Positions 58,464-64,000 of a stretch of DNA of 64,000 nucleotides are shown in pieces; position 1 is the first letter of the stretch; every line of letters starts with the position of its first letter. A program made the position numbers and the translations under genes. Source of the stretch: Undibacterium sp. Jales W-56 (GTDB lineage: Bacteria; Pseudomonadota; Gammaproteobacteria; Burkholderiales; Burkholderiaceae_D). The stretch lies in contig NZ_JAJLQW010000001.1 in NCBI RefSeq assembly GCF_025548535.1, positions 1,054,001 through 1,118,000 of the forward strand. The letters are read 5' to 3'. The notes beneath the pieces were generated by a model, which had not been told where the DNA came from, made no database searches, and worked only from the letters and a program-made list of their open reading frames with translations.

Positions 58464-59753
58464 ATGGCAAGTACACTGTACATATTGTTACCTTCAAAAG
58501 TCACTGCCCAGGCGACAGCGGACTGGACTCATTCACCCAGACCGTTCGCAGCGCTGTCTGCCAACGGCACGATAGAGCAGCAAGGCTGCCAGACGCTGAG
58601 CCAGCTAAAACCGACCTTGATGCAAGTACGGCAGGTTGTGCTGTTGCTGGCGGCCGGTGACGTGAGTTTGTTGCAGGCGAAGGTACCGCCGATGGCTGCG
58701 TCAAAATTGCGCATGTCCTTACCCAATCTGCTGGAAGATCAATTATCTACGGAAGCGTCCGAGGTGATTTTGCAACCGGTCAGCATTGTTGACGGAATTT
58801 GTACGGTGGCCGCAGTTGATAAAGCCTGGATGGAATCAGTCAACCGGACTTTATTGGCCTTCGGGGCCAAAAAAGTCCATGCCTATCCATCCCAGATGGC
58901 AATGGAATATCGTGCCGGTGCGACCAGCGTCCTGCTGGATCATGAAAACGCGATCATAGAATTTGCGGCACACCGGTTTGACGGCTCATATATCGGACTG
59001 GGTCTGGGACTGGATCAGACGATTTCAACGGATGCCGGGCAGCAGGCGGCCGGCGTGTTCGAGTCTTTGCAAGCGCTTAGCCTATTCGTGCCAGAGTCAG
59101 AAGTAACCGTCTACCTGGATGTCAAAGCGCAGGAAGCATTTCAACAGGCGCTAACGCAGGATGCCGGCCTCTCTCAACGCCTTACCCTGCAAGCGCTTAA
59201 TTGGAAACACCGTATCGCCGGACTCGATGCAAACACGCCGGATTTGCTGGCCGGGATCAGCGCGCTCAACCAGTCTTCAGTCGATTGGCGTACCTGGCGT
59301 TGGCCTTTGGGTTTGGGATTGGCGGCTTTACTCATCAATATGATTGGCCTGAATATTGAATGGTGGTCATTAAAACGCGAGGCGCAAGCACTGACTGCCT
59401 CTATGACCCAAGCCTATCGTTCAGCCTATCCCAAAGAGTCTGTGATTATTGACCCGCTGGCGCAAATGCAGCAAAAAATCAGTGTCGCAAAAAAATTGTC
59501 GGGTCAATCGTCACCGGATGATTTCGTAGTCCTGGCGGCCCAGTTCGCACAGGTGTGGGATCGCCTTGCACCGAATGTTCCGGGAGCCAGCGTGTTAGGT
59601 CTGGAGTACAGAGAGCGCAATTTATTCGTCAGGACCAGATCCTTTAATGCAGCTGATCAGTTAAAAACGTCCTTGCAAGAACAGGCGCTGATGCTGGTCT
59701 CATTCAAGGATGGAATTTTGCAAATTAAACCGGTTTCAGGGAGCCCGAAATGA
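58464..59753 (+). CDS. gspL: Type II secretion assembly protein GspL
   Basis: 429 residues. The cytoplasmic actin-like part (about 1-270) binds GspE; one transmembrane helix (WPLGLGLAALLINMIGLNI) and a periplasmic ferredoxin-like part follow. GspL links the ATPase to the inner-membrane platform. It starts 74 nt after gspK, the largest gap in the operon, and overlaps gspM by 4 nt. Confidence 0.9.
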   Translation: MASTLYILLPSKVTAQATADWTHSPRPFAALSANGTIEQQGCQTLSQLKPTLMQVRQVVLLLAAGDVSLLQAKVPPMAASKLRMSLPNLLEDQLSTEASEVILQPVSIVDGICTVAAVDKAWMESVNRTLLAFGAKKVHAYPSQMAMEYRAGATSVLLDHENAIIEFAAHRFDGSYIGLGLGLDQTISTDAGQQAAGVFESLQALSLFVPESEVTVYLDVKAQEAFQQALTQDAGLSQRLTLQALNWKHRIAGLDANTPDLLAGISALNQSSVDWRTWRWPLGLGLAALLINMIGLNIEWWSLKREAQALTASMTQAYRSAYPKESVIIDPLAQMQQKISVAKKLSGQSSPDDFVVLAAQFAQVWDRLAPNVPGASVLGLEYRERNLFVRTRSFNAADQLKTSLQEQALMLVSFKDGILQIKPVSGSPK

Positions 59754-60253
59754 AAGCTGTTGGGTTGATGGATACGATCTCTTCCTATGTGCAACAACTG
59801 GAAACGCGCGAGCGTCGTATGCTCTTGCTCGGTGTCGCCAGTATCGTCGCAGCGTTGCTGTATTTTGTCGGAATTGATCCAGCCTGGTCGGGGAAAAAAC
59901 AACTGCAAAAAGCCATTCCGCAATTAAAGCAGCAAGTTGCCGAGATGGACGTGTTGAGTAAACAAAGCGCCCAATTGGGTACTGTCATGGCGGAAAATGT
60001 GGATGCCGTCTCGCGCGAGATGGTCGAACTATCCTTATCGCGCCGTGGTTTAAAGGCGCAAAATTTGTCGGTGTCGGATGATATTGTCAGGTTGCAGATC
60101 TCTGCTGCCGCTTATCCCAGCTTGATGGAGTGGCTGTTGGAGGTGCAAAAATCGAGCAGGCTGACCGTGGAAGAATCGAAATTGACGGCATTAGCTGAGA
60201 GCGGCCAGGTCAGTGCCGTACTCACGATGAAGCAGCAAAAGAATACCCTGTGA
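59750..60253 (+). CDS. gspM: Type II secretion protein GspM
   Basis: 167 residues. A short cytoplasmic N-terminus (SSYVQQLETRERRMLLLG), a transmembrane helix (VASIVAALLYFVGI) and a periplasmic coiled-coil plus ferredoxin-like domain (GLKAQNLSVSDDIVRLQISAAAYPSLMEWLLEVQKSSRLTVEESKLTAL). It partners GspL in the platform. The start ATG overlaps the gspL stop. Confidence 0.9.
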   Translation: MKAVGLMDTISSYVQQLETRERRMLLLGVASIVAALLYFVGIDPAWSGKKQLQKAIPQLKQQVAEMDVLSKQSAQLGTVMAENVDAVSREMVELSLSRRGLKAQNLSVSDDIVRLQISAAAYPSLMEWLLEVQKSSRLTVEESKLTALAESGQVSAVLTMKQQKNTL

Positions 60254-60254
60254 G

Positions 60255-61034
60255 ATGATGAAGATAAAGAAATTCATCTGGATTCTTGCCGCTTTTCTTA
60301 GCGTGATATTGACCGTGCTGGTGTTTTTGCCGGCAAGCTGGATGGCTTTGTTGGTCGAAAAACAGACCTCGGGACGCATTAGTCTGGGAGATGCGCAAGG
60401 CAGCTTTTGGCGTGGCTCTGCATTTATTGGCGGCGCCCCAAGCGGCAACGCCGCGCTGACGCCCTTGCTGCCAGGACGGTTTACCTGGCGTATTTCGCCT
60501 TTTTTATTGCTGGGGCAGCTGGATGTGAGCGTCGAGAATCAGGCAGCGCTTTCGCAGCCTGTGACGCTCTCGGGTAATCTCTCGCAATGGACCGTCAGTA
60601 GCGCCAGCTTAATGATTCCGCCCGAGCGTTTAGAAGGGTTGGGCGCACCTTTGAATACGATTGGGCCATCAGGACAATTGCGTTTGTCCTGGAACAGCCT
60701 GCAATTTAATCGGCAGGGCGCAAAGCTCGACATTATCGGCGCTATGCGCCTTGAGATGAATGAGATGGCATCGCGTTTGTCGGCGATTAAACCACTCGGC
60801 AGTTATTTGCTGACCTTCGATTGGAAAGGTCAGTCCGCTGATCTGGCGCTGAATACCGGCAAAGGGCCTTTGTTGTTGAGCGGCGTTGGCGGTTTGCGCG
60901 ATGGACGATTTCAATTTTCCGGCAAGGCAATGGCAGAAAAAGGGCAGGAAGACAGGTTGGCAAATTTGTTGAATTTGCTTGGGCAGCGCCGTAGGGATGG
61001 CGATAAGGATGTTATAGCGTTAGAGTTCAAATGA
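60255..61034 (+). CDS. gspN: Type II secretion protein GspN
   Basis: 259 residues. One N-terminal hydrophobic helix (FIWILAAFLSVILTVLVFLPASWMALLV) is followed by a beta-rich periplasmic part (GRISLGDAQGSFWRGSAFIGG..., FTWRISPFLLLGQLDVSVEN). GspN is an accessory protein found in only some type II systems. It starts 1 nt after gspM and overlaps gspD by 4 nt. Confidence 0.88.
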   Translation: MMKIKKFIWILAAFLSVILTVLVFLPASWMALLVEKQTSGRISLGDAQGSFWRGSAFIGGAPSGNAALTPLLPGRFTWRISPFLLLGQLDVSVENQAALSQPVTLSGNLSQWTVSSASLMIPPERLEGLGAPLNTIGPSGQLRLSWNSLQFNRQGAKLDIIGAMRLEMNEMASRLSAIKPLGSYLLTFDWKGQSADLALNTGKGPLLLSGVGGLRDGRFQFSGKAMAEKGQEDRLANLLNLLGQRRRDGDKDVIALEFK

Positions 61035-63181
61035 GAAAAAATCCATTGAAAGCAAGATCTGCGATGAATGTATCGGTACAACATGGCGTCAATTTACGCC
61101 GACTTCCCCTGGTTGCTCTATTGAGTGCAACCCTTTTATGTTCTGGTTCTCTTCCTGTGTATGCGCAGGATCCCGGGCAAAATACTGCCGCGCTGAATTT
61201 TGTCGGTGCCGATATTGAGTCGGTGGTCAAGGCGATCGGCCACTATACCGGTGTGACGTTCATCATCGATCCGCGGGTGAAAGGGCAGATTAATCTGGTG
61301 TCGGAAAAGCCCTTAACCAAAGATCAGGCCTTCAAGCTGTTGACATCCAGCCTGCGCCTGCAAGGTTATTCGGTGGTGACGGGCGACGGTTATTCAAAAG
61401 TCGTACCTGAGTCCGATGCCAAATTACAGGCGGGTCCTATTCAGGCCGAATCGCTGAAGGGCGACCAGGTTGCGACGCAGATCTATCGCCTGAACTATGA
61501 ATCCGCCAACAATATTGTGACTGTGCTGCGACCACTGATTTCGCCGAATAACACCATCAATGCCAATCCGGGTAATAACTCCGTCGTGATTACCGACTAT
61601 GCCGACAATATCAAACGCCTGACCAAGATCATCAATGCGCTCGATGTTCCCGCCTCAAACGATGTCGACGTCATTCCGGTCAAACATGCGATTGCCAGCG
61701 ACCTGGCGGCGATGGTAGCCAAGCTGACAGAAACTGCCGGCCCGTCGGCCGATGGCGGACGTGCGGTTTTGCTGGCCGATCCGCGCACCAATTCCATCAT
61801 GATCAAGGCGCCCTCAAGTGCCCGCGGTAATTTGCTGAAATCCTTGATCGCCAAACTGGATCAGCCAACGACCTTGCCTGGCAATGTCCACGTGGTCTAC
61901 CTGAAAAATGCTGAGGCGGTGAAATTAGCGCAAACATTGCGCTCCATTTATACGCAAGACAGTTCTTTGCCGACCAGTTCCGGCTCAACGCTGTCCTCCA
62001 ATTCTTCTCCGGCAATGGGCGCGAATACCGGTGCTACTGGCGGCCTGACTTCATCGGCCTCAAACACGCCAAGCGCTGCCAGCGGCAGTAATAGCGCCAG
62101 CAGTTTATCCTCGGGCGGAGCGGGTGGCTTTATTCAGGCTGATGCCGCTACTAATACGCTCATTATTACCGCGAGCGACGCTGTGTATCGCAATTTACGC
62201 GGCGTCATCGATCAACTCGATGCCCGGCGTGCGCAAGTGTATGTCGAGGCTTTAATTGTAGAAATCAAAGCCAATAAGGAAAACGAGTTCGGTATCCAGT
62301 GGCTAGGATTGTCAGGCGATAAAAACAGCGATTACCGGGTTGGTGGCAGCACTTCATTCCAGGCCGCGGTGCCCGGTAATAACCTGGCGTCTTTAATCGC
62401 CGGTAAAGGCTCGGTTCTCCCAGGTGCCGGATTGACACTAGGCTTGTTTAAACAAGTCAATGGCCAGTTGGGGTTGGGGGCGCTCGCACATGCACTAGAG
62501 TCGAATGGCAACGGTAATGTTTTATCGATTCCTACATTGATTACGCTGGATAACGAAGAAGCCAAAATCAGTGTCGGGCAAAACGTTCCATTCATTACCG
62601 GGCAATATGCCTCGACAGGATCCACTGGCGGTAGCGGTGTCAATCCCTTTACGACGGTTGAGCGCAAAGACGTCGGTCTGTTATTGAAGGTTAAACCGCA
62701 GATATCCGATGGCGGCACGATAAAAATGAATATCTACCAAGAGGTATCCAATGTAGATAAAACGGTCGTGAACACGTCCGGGTTAATTACCAACAAAAGC
62801 GTGATTGAGTCGAATGTGCTGGTCGATGACGGCCAAATCATCGCGCTCGGCGGTTTGATGAAAGATACCACTGACGACTCCAATGAAGGCGTTCCTTTGC
62901 TGAGCGAAATCCCGGTTTTAGGTAATTTATTCAAATATCAAACCAAGTCGCGCGGCAAAACGAGCCTGATGATTTTTATCCGCCCGATCGTCATCCGCAA
63001 TGCGGAGCAAAGCAATAATGTCTCTTTAGATCGTTACGATTATATGCGTGCACAAATTGCACCGACCAAGCAGGCCGATGCGACTGCGTTGCTGCCAGAG
63101 ATAGAGAAAGGCAAACTATTTAAGGCCCCCGCCGCCGGATCGGTTGATAAATCTAAGACCGATAGCAAAGAGAGTAAATAA
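61031..63181 (+). CDS. gspD: Type II secretion secretin GspD
   Basis: 716 residues; forms the outer-membrane pore. A signal peptide ends near VYAQ; N0 (ALNFVGADIESVVKAIGHYTGVTFIIDPRVKGQINLVS), N1-N3 repeats (NIVTVLRPLISPNNTINANPGNNSVVITDYADNIKRL) and the secretin domain (VYVEALIVEIKANKENEFGIQW ... VPFITGQYASTGSTGGSGVNPFTTVERKDVGLLLKVKPQISDGGTIKMNIYQEVSNV ... GGLMKDTTDDSNEGVPLLSEIPVLGNLFKYQ) are in order. A Ser/Gly/Ala-rich insert (about 315-360) lies in N3. The C-terminus is Lys/Ser-rich; no S-domain for a pilotin is evident. gspD follows gspN, unlike the gspC-D-E order of enterics. Confidence 0.96.
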   Translation: MRKNPLKARSAMNVSVQHGVNLRRLPLVALLSATLLCSGSLPVYAQDPGQNTAALNFVGADIESVVKAIGHYTGVTFIIDPRVKGQINLVSEKPLTKDQAFKLLTSSLRLQGYSVVTGDGYSKVVPESDAKLQAGPIQAESLKGDQVATQIYRLNYESANNIVTVLRPLISPNNTINANPGNNSVVITDYADNIKRLTKIINALDVPASNDVDVIPVKHAIASDLAAMVAKLTETAGPSADGGRAVLLADPRTNSIMIKAPSSARGNLLKSLIAKLDQPTTLPGNVHVVYLKNAEAVKLAQTLRSIYTQDSSLPTSSGSTLSSNSSPAMGANTGATGGLTSSASNTPSAASGSNSASSLSSGGAGGFIQADAATNTLIITASDAVYRNLRGVIDQLDARRAQVYVEALIVEIKANKENEFGIQWLGLSGDKNSDYRVGGSTSFQAAVPGNNLASLIAGKGSVLPGAGLTLGLFKQVNGQLGLGALAHALESNGNGNVLSIPTLITLDNEEAKISVGQNVPFITGQYASTGSTGGSGVNPFTTVERKDVGLLLKVKPQISDGGTIKMNIYQEVSNVDKTVVNTSGLITNKSVIESNVLVDDGQIIALGGLMKDTTDDSNEGVPLLSEIPVLGNLFKYQTKSRGKTSLMIFIRPIVIRNAEQSNNVSLDRYDYMRAQIAPTKQADATALLPEIEKGKLFKAPAAGSVDKSKTDSKESK

Positions 63182-63185
63182 GAGC

Positions 63186-64000
63186 ATGCTAGAGAACCGC
63201 TTACTGCCTTACGCATTTGCGCGTGATTTTTCGGTGCTGGCAAGTCGTGATCTGACCAAGGAAAGCGCGTCGGTAGAACTCGCGGTCTCAACCGAGACCA
63301 AGCCTGCTGCCATCGCTGAGGTTGGCCGCCGCTTTGGCCGGATTAAATTGCAGGTGATGCCGCACACGGATTTATTGGATTTGATCGCCAAGGCGTATGC
63401 GGGTTCCGGCGGCGATGCGGCTGATGTGGTGGGCGAAGTTGAATCGGATCTTGATTTGGCAAAGCTGATGTCGGATATGCCGGCGATCGAAGATTTGCTG
63501 GAGTCGGCCGATGACGCGCCAGTGATTCGCATGATCAATGCCTTACTGACGCAGGCCTTAAGAGACGGTGCCTCGGATATCCATATCGAGCCTTTTGAGC
63601 AAATTTCTGTCGTGCGTTTTCGGATTGATGGTTCTTTACGCGATGTCGTTCGCCCAAAAAAGGGCATTCATGCTTCATTGATTTCCCGTATCAAAATCAT
63701 GGCGCAACTCGACATCGCCGAAAAACGCTTGCCGCAAGATGGCCGTATCACCTTGCGTATCGGTGGCAAGCCCGTCGATGTGCGCGTCTCTACTTTGCCA
63801 ACCGGTCATGGCGAACGTGCGGTATTGCGTTTGCTCGATAAAGAGGCCGGCCGTCTCGATTTAAGCAAGCTGGGTATGAGCGATGACGTGTTGCCGCAAT
63901 TTGATAAATTGATCGCCCAGCCGCATGGCATCGTGCTGGTGACAGGGCCAACCGGTTCGGGCAAGACCACCACCCTGTATGCCGCCTTATCGCGTATCAA
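63186..64000 (+). CDS. gspE: Type II secretion ATPase GspE (partial)
   Basis: The first 271 codons are present; the gene runs off the right edge. The N1E-like region comes first (ENRLLPYAFARDFSVLA ... LQVMPHTDLLDLIAKAYAG), then the GspE core with NALLTQALRDGASDIHIEPFEQISVVRFRIDGSLRDV, RIKIMAQLDIAEKRLPQDGRI and Walker A GPTGSGKTTTLYAAL from residue 254. It powers pseudopilus assembly. It starts 4 nt after gspD. Confidence 0.95.
   Translation, partial: MLENRLLPYAFARDFSVLASRDLTKESASVELAVSTETKPAAIAEVGRRFGRIKLQVMPHTDLLDLIAKAYAGSGGDAADVVGEVESDLDLAKLMSDMPAIEDLLESADDAPVIRMINALLTQALRDGASDIHIEPFEQISVVRFRIDGSLRDVVRPKKGIHASLISRIKIMAQLDIAEKRLPQDGRITLRIGGKPVDVRVSTLPTGHGERAVLRLLDKEAGRLDLSKLGMSDDVLPQFDKLIAQPHGIVLVTGPTGSGKTTTLYAALSRI

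Overview
The window is a chromosomal segment of a betaproteobacterium, most likely a member of the Oxalobacteraceae (Burkholderiales; something like Undibacterium or Herminiimonas). That placement is inference. It rests on the thrS-infC-rpmI-rplT-pheS-pheT-ihfA-merR order, on an IHF alpha subunit with the long N-terminal extension usual in Burkholderiales, on the dnaX-ybaB-recR cluster and on the style of the type II secretion genes. I see no phage, no transposase and no CRISPR array.

Layout. 1-490: 5' part of a cation-efflux gene (minus strand). 647-930: tRNA-Val with its promoter, then a threonine-rich leader peptide and a terminator hairpin in front of thrS. 1004-8804: translation and nucleoid operon (thrS, infC with an ATA start, rpmI, rplT, pheS, pheT, ihfA, merR-type gene), closed by a strong terminator. 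9154-13965: exported methyltransferase-like protein, two tRNA-Asn genes, aromatic aminotransferase, uvrB. 14062-16934: a minus-strand operon of a minimal J-domain protein and three unrecognised acidic helical proteins. 17087-22805: pyroglutamyl peptidase, OPT peptide transporter, MFS exporter and an exonuclease fused to DUF1653. 22959-28464: tungstate/molybdate-type binding protein, an iorAB-like molybdenum hydroxylase, xdhC and dcd. 28529-33679: assorted small genes (glutaredoxin with zinc ribbon, GlxA-type regulator plus EamA exporter, DUF1272, 2OG oxygenase, an AT-rich patch with an orphan membrane protein, VOC protein). 33764-35906: leuA behind two tandem leucine-codon-rich leader peptides. 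36068-40557: phzF-like gene, moeA-moaD-moaE, fluC, proline iminopeptidase. 40682-49018: clpB with a sigma-32-like promoter, dnaX-ybaB-recR, a CoA-transferase. 49241-52688: small secreted peptide, marC, DUF1289 and a second, orphan iorB-like molybdoenzyme. 53190-64000: an exported M4 metalloprotease followed by the type II secretion operon gspGHIJKLMN-D-E (gspE runs off the end).

How the genes work together. Molybdenum metabolism recurs: cofactor synthesis (moeA, moaD, moaE), an oxyanion-binding protein, cofactor insertion (xdhC) and two periplasmic xanthine-oxidase-family subunits. The M4 protease is a plausible substrate of the secretion system next to it. Two amino-acid genes, thrS and leuA, carry leader peptides rich in the codon of their own amino acid; for thrS I can draw the pause, antiterminator and terminator helices by eye. 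A 58-nt palindromic repeat occurs three times in intergenic DNA with compensating base changes in its stems.

The best candidates for something undescribed are the thrS attenuator, the tandem leuA leaders, the J-domain operon and the 58-nt repeat family.
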